A stretch of 64,000 bases of DNA from Lachnospiraceae bacterium UBA4631 (GTDB lineage Bacteria > Bacillota > Clostridia > Lachnospirales > Lachnospiraceae): assembly GCA_002406015.1 (NCBI GenBank), contig DHMX01000014.1, positions 62,001-126,000 on the forward strand. The letters run 5' to 3'. The position numbers and the translations under genes are program-made. Position 1 is the stretch's first letter; the number at the start of each line of letters is the position of its first letter. The notes under the pieces are model-generated. The model ran no database searches. It was not told the origin of the DNA and saw only the letters and a program-made list of their open reading frames with translations. Below are positions 24,407 through 32,889 of the stretch, piece by piece.

Positions 24407-26122
24407 ATGCGTATTTCGGCGGGTAGAAAAAAAATCAGAATCGGCGATTTGCTGGTTGCTGCAGGGGCTATTACAGATGAGGAGCTACAGGAAGCAATCG
24501 CGTATCAGAAGGAAAAAGGAATTAAGCTGGGACAAGCCTTGGTGGAGCTGGGGCTGATTAGCCAGGAGCTGTTGAATCTGACAATTTCACAGCAGTTGGG
24601 AATCGATTACATAGAATTGCGGTCCTGTAAGCTGACAGATGATGTGCTTCGGTTGATTCCGGAGAAGGAAGTTGTACGGTATCGGGCAATTCCGGTAGAA
24701 ATTGATGAGAATAATCCGAACATGCTGAAGGTTGCAATGTCAGACCCAATGGATATTATAGCGATTGATGACTTGGGAATTTTGACAAATATGCAGATTG
24801 AACCGATGCTGACCAGTGACGATGAGATTACGGAAGCAATTGGTAAGTATTACGGTAATCAGCAGGCAATGGAAGTGGCAGAACAGTATCGTCGGGAACG
24901 TGAGCAGGAGGGTCTGACGCAGGCAGAGGAAGACCAGCTGAATGAGGAAATTGATAATTCCCCGATTGTATTACTGGTAAAGCAGATTCTCGAAGGCGGA
25001 GTCAGACAGCGTGCATCCGATATTCATATCGAGGCACTGGAGACAAGCGTGCGTGTCCGGTATCGAATCGATGGTGCATTAAAGAAGGTTATGACCTATG
25101 ACTATTCATTAATGTCAGCGATTGTTGCCCGTATTAAAATTATAGGCGGCATGGATATTTCAGAAAAAAGAAAGCCACAGGATGGTCGTATTTCCATATT
25201 TGTAGACAGAAAGGAATTTGATATCCGTGTATCCTGTCTTCCGACAGTATACGGAGAAAAGGTCGTAATGCGTCTTACCTCTAAGGATGGACTTACAAAG
25301 CCAAAGAGTGCGTTGGGTCTTGGACCGGAGGAAATGAAGGTCTTTGACGGAATCCTGAGTAATCCGCATGGAATTATATTGGTAACCGGACCAACCGGTT
25401 CCGGTAAATCAACGACGCTGTATACATCATTGAGTGAATTAAATACAGAGGATGTTAATATTATTACCGTAGAAGACCCTGTCGAGGCAAATATTGACGG
25501 AATCAATCAGGTTCAGGTAAATGTTAAGGCAGAAATGACGTTTGCGGCGGCACTTCGTTCTATCCTGCGTCAGGATCCGGACATTATCATGATAGGTGAG
25601 ATTCGAGACGGTGAGACAGCACAGATTGCGGTACAGGCAGCTATTACCGGTCACTTGGTAGTATCGACCCTGCATACGAACAGTGCGGCAAGTACAGTTA
25701 CCCGTTTGATTGATATGGGTATTGAACCATACGTTGTAGGTGATGCGTTGGTTGGAGTTATTGCCCAGCGTCTGGTTCGCCGGTTGTGTAAATGCAAACA
25801 GGGCAGATATGCAGAGGATAATGAAAAGAAGCTGTTGGGAATTCCGGAGAATGAAGAATTCGGTGTCTATGAACCGGTAGGGTGTCCGTTATGTAATGAT
25901 ACCGGATTTGTAGGACGAATCGGTGTGTATGAAATCATGCCGGTATCCAGAAGCTTGCAGGCGGTTATTGCAAGAGGAGCAACCGCGGACAAGATAGAAG
26001 AACAGGCATTAAAGGAAGGAATGTTAACCCTGAAGCTGGCAGCAGGTAATCTGGTAAAACAGGGAATTACTTCCATCAGCGAAATGAAGAAGATTGTATA
26101 TGAAGCCGGAGATGATTATTAA
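24407..26122 (+). CDS. pilB: Type IV pilus extension ATPase PilB (GspE family) with MshEN domain
   Basis: This 571-residue hexameric ATPase powers pilus assembly at the cytoplasmic face. The N-terminus holds two 24-residue MshEN motifs separated by five residues (11-34, RIGDLL..G.IT; 40-63, KLGQAL..G.IS), the known c-di-GMP-binding arrangement. The ATPase core has Walker A GPTGSGKSTTLY (~328), Asp box GEIRDGETAQIA (~395) and HTNSAASTV. A zinc-binding set (CKCKQG and CPLCNDTG) near 465-500 is typical of PilB and not PilT. Ribosome binding site GAGGTAG. First gene of the pilus locus; pilT follows 51 bp on. Confidence 0.95.
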   Translation: MRISAGRKKIRIGDLLVAAGAITDEELQEAIAYQKEKGIKLGQALVELGLISQELLNLTISQQLGIDYIELRSCKLTDDVLRLIPEKEVVRYRAIPVEIDENNPNMLKVAMSDPMDIIAIDDLGILTNMQIEPMLTSDDEITEAIGKYYGNQQAMEVAEQYRREREQEGLTQAEEDQLNEEIDNSPIVLLVKQILEGGVRQRASDIHIEALETSVRVRYRIDGALKKVMTYDYSLMSAIVARIKIIGGMDISEKRKPQDGRISIFVDRKEFDIRVSCLPTVYGEKVVMRLTSKDGLTKPKSALGLGPEEMKVFDGILSNPHGIILVTGPTGSGKSTTLYTSLSELNTEDVNIITVEDPVEANIDGINQVQVNVKAEMTFAAALRSILRQDPDIIMIGEIRDGETAQIAVQAAITGHLVVSTLHTNSAASTVTRLIDMGIEPYVVGDALVGVIAQRLVRRLCKCKQGRYAEDNEKKLLGIPENEEFGVYEPVGCPLCNDTGFVGRIGVYEIMPVSRSLQAVIARGATADKIEEQALKEGMLTLKLAAGNLVKQGITSISEMKKIVYEAGDDY

Positions 26123-26173
26123 AATTACAGCAAGCGGAGTAGACAACCAGAGAGAATATAAGGAGAGATAAGC

Positions 26174-27229
26174 ATGATAGATATGAATGAACTGCTGGCA
26201 TTTGCAGTAGAGAATAAGGCATCAGATATTCATTTTGGAGCAGGAATTCCACCAAAGCTTCGAATTAACGGTAAGTTGGTGGGATTGGAAATGGACCCAT
26301 TAATGCCGGGTGACGTAGCAGAACTGCTGGGTGGCGTTATGAATGACAAGCAGAAAAAGGTTCTACGGGAACGGGGCGAAGTCGATTTCTCCTATGCACA
26401 TCAGACCTGCGGACGATTCCGTGTAAACGTATTCATGGATCGTGGAAATATGGCAGGGGCGTTCCGTCGGGTTGATACCGACATTCCGAGACCGGACCAA
26501 TTGGGTATTCCGAATTCGGTTGTAGAGTTATATAAGAGAAGAAGAGGTCTGGTGCTGGTAACCGGACCAACCGGTTCCGGTAAGTCAACAACCCTTGCAT
26601 CGATTATTAACAAGGCAAATGAAAATCGGAGTGACCATATCATTACCTTGGAGGACCCGATAGAGTATGTACATAAGCACAAAAAGTCAATAGTAAACCA
26701 GCGAGAGGTTGGTATGGATACCTTGAGCTATAACAATGCATTGCGTGCAGCACTTCGTGAAGACCCGGATATTATTCTGGTAGGAGAGATGCGTGACTAC
26801 GAAACAATTTCCATAGCGGTTACGGCGGCTGAGACCGGTCACTTGGTATTTTCAACCCTGCATACAATTGGTGCAGCCAGTACCATCGACCGTATCATCG
26901 ACGTATTCCCACCGCATCAGCAGCAGCAGATTCGAACCCAGCTGTCTATGGTACTGGTTGGTGTTATATCCCAGCAGCTGTTGCCGACAGCAGATGGTAA
27001 AGGCCGGGTGGCAGCATTTGAGGTTATGATAGCGAATCCTGCAATCCGAAGCCTGATAAGAGATGCTAAGACACATCAGATACAGGCTACGGTACAGACC
27101 AGTAAGGCACAGGGTATGATTACCATGGATGATGCATTATATGATTTATATCAGAATGGTATCATCAGTCGCGATATGGCATTGACATATGCACAGGAAA
27201 TTGACGCATTGCGGAAGAAGATTGGTTAA
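26174..27229 (+). CDS. pilT: Type IV pilus retraction ATPase PilT
   Basis: This 351-residue AAA-type hexameric ATPase depolymerises pili and drives twitching motility. Motifs: N-terminal KASDIHFGAG, Walker A TGPTGSGKSTTLAS (~135), Walker B/Asp box LVGEMRDYETI, HTIGAASTIDRII, and the PilT-specific C-terminal NPAIRSLIRDAKTHQI (~288), equivalent to AIRNLIRE. No zinc cysteines. Its presence indicates dynamic, retractable pili. A promoter for the next operon lies in the 176 bp behind it. Confidence 0.95.
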   Translation: MIDMNELLAFAVENKASDIHFGAGIPPKLRINGKLVGLEMDPLMPGDVAELLGGVMNDKQKKVLRERGEVDFSYAHQTCGRFRVNVFMDRGNMAGAFRRVDTDIPRPDQLGIPNSVVELYKRRRGLVLVTGPTGSGKSTTLASIINKANENRSDHIITLEDPIEYVHKHKKSIVNQREVGMDTLSYNNALRAALREDPDIILVGEMRDYETISIAVTAAETGHLVFSTLHTIGAASTIDRIIDVFPPHQQQQIRTQLSMVLVGVISQQLLPTADGKGRVAAFEVMIANPAIRSLIRDAKTHQIQATVQTSKAQGMITMDDALYDLYQNGIISRDMALTYAQEIDALRKKIG

Positions 27230-27289
27230 ATTATACAAAAAAGCTATTGTGCAATTTATACAAAAAAAACAAAACAAACCAAATAAATA

Positions 27290-27318
27290 TTGAAAAGTGC
27301 TGAAAAGTACGATATGAT
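27290..27318 (+). promoter_or_regulatory. SigA-type promoter for the pilC-pilin operon
   Basis: -35 TTGAAA (27290-27295), 17 bp, -10 TATGAT (27313-27318). It gives a leader of about 80 nt before pilC. pilB-pilT and the downstream structural genes could therefore be controlled separately. Confidence 0.65.
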
Positions 27319-27405
27319 GCAAAGTAGTAGATGTTAATACTTTGTTCACAATTGTGAAGGGGAGACAGGAGTGTTAACGGGAATAAAGAGTGCGGAGGAA
27401 TGACG

Positions 27406-28620
27406 ATGGCGGTATACAAGTATAAGGTCGTAGACGCAAGCGGTAAGAATAAGAAGGGTGAGATAGAAGCTCAGAGTCAGGAGCAGGCAGTCAGTAAGCT
27501 GAAGTCAGATGGCTTTACGGTAGTGGCTTGTGATGAGGCAGGAGCGTTAGATAAGGACCTCAGCCTGGATATTGAGCGAAAGATTAAACCAAGAGATTTG
27601 AGTATTTTCTGTAAGCAGTTCGGTAGTGTATTAAATGCGGGTGTTACGATTATATCTGCATTGGACATGATGAGTGAACAGATGGACAACAAGACATTAA
27701 GAAAGGTCTTGATTGAAACAAAGATGTACGTAGAAAAGGGTGGTACACTGGCTGACGGATTCCGTCAACATGCCAAGGTAATCCCGGAGATTATGATAAG
27801 CATGGTGGCTGCGGGTGAAATGTCCGGTAATCTGGAAACCTGTTTTGAACGGCTTTCCATCCAGTTTGCAAAGCAGGGAAGCTTACAGGCGAAGATTCGT
27901 TCGGCATTAACGTATCCAATCATTGTATTGATTGTAGCGGTAATCGTTGTTATCGTTATGGTAGTAGCAGTTATTCCACAGTTCTCGGATATGTTTGCGG
28001 ATATGGGAATGGAATTGCCGGCAGCAACAAAGCTGTTGTTATGGCTGTCTGATTTATTCCGGTATCGCTGGTGGTTAGTACTGATTATTGTAGGAGTTGT
28101 TGTATTTGCATATAAGATGTTTGCCGCTTCGGATGTAGGTAAGCATGCACTAGGCAAGTTTTCCATGAAAGTGCCGATTTTTGGTAAGCTGACAGTTATG
28201 TCTGCGGCAGCCAATGTGGCACGTACCTTAAGTACATTGTTAGCTTCCGGTATTTCATTGGTAGATGGTGTGGAAGCGGTATCGAAGATGATGTCAAATG
28301 TCTGGTACCGGGAAGCATTGCTGGATGCAAGAGACCAGATTATGAAGGGTGTTCCGTTATCAAAGCCAATCCGTGATTGTGGCATCTTCCCAACGATGCT
28401 GCCGCAGATGATTAAGATTGGTGAAGAGACCGGTAATATTGAAGACATGATGAATAAGGTAGCGGATTACTACGAAGAGCAGGTGGATATTACGACTGAA
28501 AATGTTACGACAGCAATGGAGCCGTTAACCATGGTAGTTATGGCTGGTATCGTAGGTATTATTGTAGCAGGTGTCTACGGACCGATTCTGTCTATGTACG
28601 AAGGCATGGACAATATATAA
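27406..28620 (+). CDS. pilC: Type IV pilus inner-membrane platform protein PilC (GspF family)
   Basis: This 404-residue polytopic protein anchors pilus assembly and couples PilB/PilT to pilin. Two T2SSF domains are visible (FCKQFGSVLNAGVTIISAL near 65; NVARTLSTLLASGISLVDGV near 272) with three membrane helices (~170-190, ~220-240, ~378-400). The second ATG (27406) is chosen because CGGAGGA lies 7 nt before it; the ATG at 27400 touches the site. Confidence 0.95.
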   Translation: MAVYKYKVVDASGKNKKGEIEAQSQEQAVSKLKSDGFTVVACDEAGALDKDLSLDIERKIKPRDLSIFCKQFGSVLNAGVTIISALDMMSEQMDNKTLRKVLIETKMYVEKGGTLADGFRQHAKVIPEIMISMVAAGEMSGNLETCFERLSIQFAKQGSLQAKIRSALTYPIIVLIVAVIVVIVMVVAVIPQFSDMFADMGMELPAATKLLLWLSDLFRYRWWLVLIIVGVVVFAYKMFAASDVGKHALGKFSMKVPIFGKLTVMSAAANVARTLSTLLASGISLVDGVEAVSKMMSNVWYREALLDARDQIMKGVPLSKPIRDCGIFPTMLPQMIKIGEETGNIEDMMNKVADYYEEQVDITTENVTTAMEPLTMVVMAGIVGIIVAGVYGPILSMYEGMDNI

Positions 28621-28630
28621 GCGGTTAATC

Positions 28631-28657
28631 TCTGCTGAACCCGAAACCGTCAGCAGA
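28631..28657 (+). other. Leader hairpin before the major pilin gene
   Basis: TCTGCTGA (28631-28638) pairs with TCAGCAGA (28650-28657) across an 11-nt loop, in the 74 bp between pilC and the pilin gene. It lacks a T-run, so mRNA processing or 5' stabilisation of the pilin message is more likely than termination. Function inferred. Confidence 0.45.
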
Positions 28658-28694
28658 TATTAATAAATATTATAATCATAAAGGAGAGATAATT

Positions 28695-29159
28695 ATGAAA
28701 AAAACAAGTAACAAAGGTTTCTCAATGGTCGAGCTGATTATCGTTATTGCTATCATGGCTATTTTGGCTGCAGCATTGGCACCAGCTTTGATTAAGTACA
28801 TCAACAAGTCAAGATTAAGTACTGATATTTCTACCGGTACTTCTATTGCAAGTGCAGCAAGTGCAGCTATGGCAGTAGAAAAAGCAAATGATGACGCTGT
28901 TAACTGGGCAGGTACTACCCAGAACGTTACTGCCTTAATTAATGATGCTGGTGATGAGTTCCAGAAGGAATTCACCAATGTATTAGGTGTAGATGCAGTT
29001 AAGGGTAAGTCTAAGAAGGATTTAGGCGGTAGCCAGTTTGCTGCTCAGGATTTCTATATTTTAATTGATTCAGGTTCTGACAACGTAACTGTATGGTATG
29101 GTGCTTCTGATGATGACCATATGGTATCACCAAGTACCGGTTCTTCAATGGCTGAATAA
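28695..29159 (+). CDS. pilA: Major type IV pilin (PilA-like)
   Basis: This 154-residue prepilin has a short basic leader (MKKTSNKG), cleavage after Gly8, mature Phe1 with Glu5 (FSMVE), and the hydrophobic α1 helix IIVIAIMAILAAALAP. The soluble domain has no cysteine, so no disulfide-bonded D-region, and ends in a Ser-rich tail. A strong AAGGAGAG site, a leader hairpin and a trailing hairpin mark a highly expressed gene. It is the best candidate for the main pilus subunit because it is small and comes first. Confidence 0.88.
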   Translation: MKKTSNKGFSMVELIIVIAIMAILAAALAPALIKYINKSRLSTDISTGTSIASAASAAMAVEKANDDAVNWAGTTQNVTALINDAGDEFQKEFTNVLGVDAVKGKSKKDLGGSQFAAQDFYILIDSGSDNVTVWYGASDDDHMVSPSTGSSMAE

Positions 29160-29172
29160 TTTATGCAGACGT

Positions 29173-29206
29173 ATAACACATGCTCAGGCAACTGAGCGTG
29201 TGTTAT
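29173..29206 (+). terminator. Strong stem-loop after the pilin gene (attenuator or 3' stabiliser)
   Basis: A 15-bp stem (29173-29187 with 29192-29206, one G-U pair) is capped by a GCAA tetraloop, 13 bp after the pilin stop. No T-run follows, so it probably acts as a 3' stabiliser and partial terminator. That would give more pilin than downstream products. Structure seen; role inferred. Confidence 0.6.
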
Positions 29207-29227
29207 ATATGTATATAGGTGGATAAA

Positions 29228-30034
29228 ATGGAATGGTTAGTAGCAATTGGTGTCTTGGTTTCGGGGGCAGTTATCGGTATCATATTTATGCAAGCGAGGA
29301 ATCTGATATTCTATATTCAGACAATGGATAAGGAAGAGCTGGTTTGTGATACCTGCGAACACCGGGAAGCATGCATTGGAATTAAGCCGATTGGCAGTTC
29401 CAATTGGATGACGGAATTTACCTATACAACATTCTTGCTGGTGAAGCGGCGATGCGGATATACAGTCAGCAAGACCTCTGCCGGAAAACATATATGGATA
29501 TGGATGGTAATAAACAGCATTCTATATGAGATTCTTTATCTGCGATACGGAATGGGAATAGAGCTGGTGCTTTATTGCCTGACGACAACCGTGTTATTGT
29601 ATCTTGCGGTGGTGGACTGGAAAACGCAGTACATACCGGCGGAATTTAATATTTTGATATTTATATTTGGACTGATTAACACATGCGTGGATTCCGAACA
29701 TTGGATACAGCATGTTATTGGTCTATTTGCGGTCAGCGTCTTCTTAGTGCTGGTGGATTTTGTTGGAGCAAAGCTTCGGCAGTGCGACCATGTAATAGGA
29801 GGCGGCGACATTAAGCTCATGGCAGCGGCTGGCTTACTAATAGGCTGGAAACTGAATATTGTAGCATTTATGATGGGATGTATCTGCGGAAGCATCATAC
29901 ATCTGATTATCATGAAGATAGGCAGGGGAGAGCATAAGCTCGCCTTTGGTCCATATCTAGCGATGGGCATCTATATCGCCATGATATGTGGTGAACAGCT
30001 TGTGAGCTGGTACCTAGGTATAATGGGCTTGTAG
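29228..30034 (+). CDS. pilD: Prepilin peptidase (PilD/A24 family) with divergent N-terminal domain
   Basis: This 268-residue membrane aspartyl protease should cleave the leaders of the pilins in this locus. Catalytic aspartates are in VVDWKTQYIP (~141) and the GGGDIKLM motif (~198). The N-terminal region holds CDTCEHREAC and KRRCGY rather than the usual paired CxxC motifs, and is separated from the catalytic part by an extra helix. N-methylation ability is therefore uncertain. Start chosen at 29228 after AGGTGG; a GTG at 29219 overlaps that site. Confidence 0.85.
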   Translation: MEWLVAIGVLVSGAVIGIIFMQARNLIFYIQTMDKEELVCDTCEHREACIGIKPIGSSNWMTEFTYTTFLLVKRRCGYTVSKTSAGKHIWIWMVINSILYEILYLRYGMGIELVLYCLTTTVLLYLAVVDWKTQYIPAEFNILIFIFGLINTCVDSEHWIQHVIGLFAVSVFLVLVDFVGAKLRQCDHVIGGGDIKLMAAAGLLIGWKLNIVAFMMGCICGSIIHLIIMKIGRGEHKLAFGPYLAMGIYIAMICGEQLVSWYLGIMGL

Positions 30035-30075
30035 CCCTATATTATATACACTGATTAGCGAGGGAGGCTACGAAA

Positions 30076-31716
30076 ATGGCAAATAACAGAGTCTTAACCA
30101 TAGACATAACGAATGAAAATATTACAATCGTGGAGGCAACACCTTCACTGAAAAAACAGACATTAATTCATAACGTAGTAATCTTCGAGACTCCGGAAGA
30201 AGGATATGAAGATGGATATGTTAAGGATAAGGATTTATTAGGAACGGCAATCCGGGAACAGTTAAATGGTGCCGGAATTACCAATAAGAATGTAATCTTT
30301 GTATTATCATCTACAAAGATTGTAAGTAGAGAGGTTATGATTCCTGTCGTACCGGACAAGAAGATAGCTGGAATTATAAGTGCGAATGCTTCAGAATATT
30401 TTCCTGTTAATATAGAGGATTATGTCGTATCACATTCTGTACTGGAAACAGTAGTCAGTGAAGAAGGCGAGAAGAATCTCCGGGTTCTGGTTGTAGCTGT
30501 ACCACAGCAGATGATACGGACATATTATGAAATGGCATCTGTAGCAGGATTGACAGTTCAGTCGATTGACTACTTAGGAAATGCCATGCTGCAGTTGATT
30601 AAGACACAGACTGCGGCAAACAGTACCGTTATGGTAGTACAGATTGGTATGGATTCCACTGTGTTGAACGTAGTAAAGGGTGATACCCTGTTATTACAGA
30701 GAACAGTACCATATGGTGTAAATGCGGTTATTGCAGAGGTAATGGAAGAAAAGGATGTGGATGCTTCTACGGCATTGTCCTTGTTACAGAGTGAACGTAT
30801 GATTACGGTTGACTTTGATGATGATGCGGTTACGGGAGCGTTCCGGTATCTGATTAATAACATCGGACGAGTGATGGATTATTATTCATCCAGAAATCCG
30901 GATAAGCCGATTGAGGATGTTTATCTGACCGGTGACGGAGCGTTAGTTCGTGGTATTGACGGTTTGTTCAAGATTCAGTTGAATGTGGCAACAAAGGTTA
31001 TGGACAGCCTTTATGGTGTAAAGTTTGATGATAAGATTAATACACAGATATATAATCCGGTATATCTGGTTGGCTCTATCGGTGCAGCACTGGCACCTAT
31101 GGGCTTCCTGTTGAAGGAGCAGGCTGCAAAAGAGGCTGGCAAGGGTGCGATGATTGCATGTGTAGCCGTTTTAGTGCTGTCTGTATTAGGCTCGGGTGCC
31201 GGCTGTGGAATCGCATTGTTCCAGAATGCAGCGGCAACGGCGAAAAAGGTTAAGCTGGAAAATGATATTAATCAGATTGCAGATGCCGAAGTAGTATATA
31301 ATAACTATATTTCCAGTCAGGCAGAATTAAACGATATGTTAACCCTGTGTGATTCCACAAAGATTTCAAACGAATACATGATGGAATTCTGGAATGCGTT
31401 AGAGGGATGCCTGCCGGAAAACATTAATGTAGAATCGATTGAGTCCTCCTCAAGCAAGGTGGCAATCACAATGCTGAGTGCAGATTATGATTCGATTGCA
31501 AGGTTGGTGACAGAGCTTCGGAAAATTAATTGCATTGAAAATGCATTTATAGCATCTATCGGTGAAAAGAAGAATGATGAAACGGGTGAAATCCTGTATG
31601 AATATACAGTTACCTGTACTTATATACTTCCGGAGTATGAAGCAACAACAGAAGCACCTGCAGCAGATACATCTGCGACAGAAGCACCTGCCGCTGATGC
31701 AACGGATGCAGAATAA
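30076..31716 (+). CDS. PilM-PilN fusion, type IV pilus inner-membrane assembly protein
   Basis: This 546-residue protein combines two normally separate subunits. Residues 1-345 form an actin-like PilM/FtsA fold (VLTIDITNENITIVEA, then VMVVQIGMDSTVLNVV and YLTGDGALVRGI). A single membrane helix follows (~358-382), then a coiled-coil and ferredoxin-like PilN domain (MEFWNALEGCLPENINVESI), and a Thr/Ala/Pro-rich tail with repeated TEAPAAD. In Gram-negative pili, PilM binds the short cytoplasmic tail of PilN; here the link is covalent. PilO is the next gene. Start behind GAGGGAGG. Confidence 0.85.
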   Translation: MANNRVLTIDITNENITIVEATPSLKKQTLIHNVVIFETPEEGYEDGYVKDKDLLGTAIREQLNGAGITNKNVIFVLSSTKIVSREVMIPVVPDKKIAGIISANASEYFPVNIEDYVVSHSVLETVVSEEGEKNLRVLVVAVPQQMIRTYYEMASVAGLTVQSIDYLGNAMLQLIKTQTAANSTVMVVQIGMDSTVLNVVKGDTLLLQRTVPYGVNAVIAEVMEEKDVDASTALSLLQSERMITVDFDDDAVTGAFRYLINNIGRVMDYYSSRNPDKPIEDVYLTGDGALVRGIDGLFKIQLNVATKVMDSLYGVKFDDKINTQIYNPVYLVGSIGAALAPMGFLLKEQAAKEAGKGAMIACVAVLVLSVLGSGAGCGIALFQNAAATAKKVKLENDINQIADAEVVYNNYISSQAELNDMLTLCDSTKISNEYMMEFWNALEGCLPENINVESIESSSSKVAITMLSADYDSIARLVTELRKINCIENAFIASIGEKKNDETGEILYEYTVTCTYILPEYEATTEAPAADTSATEAPAADATDAE

Positions 31717-31732
31717 TTAGGAGGGTTGACAC

Positions 31733-32875
31733 ATGAAGGATACATATAAGAAGTTATTACTTGTATTATTGGCAATTGCAATTGCAGCAGCAGCAATATT
31801 CCTGGTAATTAAGCCGCTGAATGAAAAGAGAGCAAAGACGGAATCAGAGATTAACGTCTTGCAGACACGGTTTACAACCTTATCGGAGCTGAAGGCACAT
31901 CAGCCGGAATATGAAGCTCAGATTGAAGAAAATCGTGCCTTGTTTGATGAAAAGTTAGGCGAATTTCCATCAAATCTGAATCAGGAATACCAGATTGAAT
32001 TTATTCAGGGTGTTCGGAACAATGAGGATATTACATATAATGCAAAAAATTTAGGTATGGCAGAGCCAACAGCATTTTATGTATTGGGTGGAACCAGTGA
32101 TGCTGCCACAGACCCGACTGCAGCTACAGCGGATGCAAACGGAAATGTAACTGCCGATGCTTCAGCAGATAATTATTCCTGCTATACCTCAACAATGGCA
32201 ATAGACTATGAGGGAAGCTATTCCGGAATTAAGAACTTTGTAAACTATGTAGCAGGTTATCAGTACCGGATGACAATTGATTCGGTAAGTGTTGTTAAGA
32301 AGGAAGAGGCAGAAGATTACTTTACCGGTTCTATGCAGGTTAACATTTATTGCATTTCCGGTAAGGGCAGAGAAGAAACACCGGAGATAGATTTGGATGA
32401 TATTAAGACCGGTGTTGAAAACCTCTTCACAGGTGCAGGATCTTCTGTACAGGTATCAAAGTACACCGATGACAACGGAGAAGCAATTAAGAGCGACTAT
32501 GATTTATATGTAGCCGTGAATCCGGCATCCAGTGATGCATCCGGTAAAATTGTAGGCTTAAAGAGCGGCAATACAGTTACCAGCAGTAAGAATGAAGTAG
32601 AGGCGGTTTCTATTAAGGTAACACAGGATGGAACAACCTATACAGCAGAATATGGAATCGGTACAGAGAAGAAGATTCAGGAATTTAATCCGGGTGATGA
32701 TTTGACCCTGTTGGTACAGTCTTCCGATTTGAAGGATGCAACGGATACCAATGCAATTACATTATCCATTGAAAATTCTACAGACAAGACTCTGTATGTA
32801 AAGGTAGCAGATGACGCGACTGCTGCAAGAGTTAAAATCACAAACAAAGCAGGTAATGTAGTGGTATATAAGTAG
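31733..32875 (+). CDS. pilO: PilO-like type IV pilus assembly protein with C-terminal extension
   Basis: This 380-residue bitopic protein has an N-terminal membrane helix (~7-27), a coiled coil (EKRAKTESEINVLQTRFTTL), a ferredoxin-like PilO domain (DYEGSYSGIKNFVNYVAGYQ, then RMTIDSVSV) to about residue 210, and an extra ~150-residue β-rich C-terminal domain absent from classical PilO. It probably pairs with the PilN part of the preceding protein. Good TAGGAGGG site, 16 bp after the fusion gene. Confidence 0.8.
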   Translation: MKDTYKKLLLVLLAIAIAAAAIFLVIKPLNEKRAKTESEINVLQTRFTTLSELKAHQPEYEAQIEENRALFDEKLGEFPSNLNQEYQIEFIQGVRNNEDITYNAKNLGMAEPTAFYVLGGTSDAATDPTAATADANGNVTADASADNYSCYTSTMAIDYEGSYSGIKNFVNYVAGYQYRMTIDSVSVVKKEEAEDYFTGSMQVNIYCISGKGREETPEIDLDDIKTGVENLFTGAGSSVQVSKYTDDNGEAIKSDYDLYVAVNPASSDASGKIVGLKSGNTVTSSKNEVEAVSIKVTQDGTTYTAEYGIGTEKKIQEFNPGDDLTLLVQSSDLKDATDTNAITLSIENSTDKTLYVKVADDATAARVKITNKAGNVVVYK

Positions 32876-32889
32876 AATGGAGTGATGAG

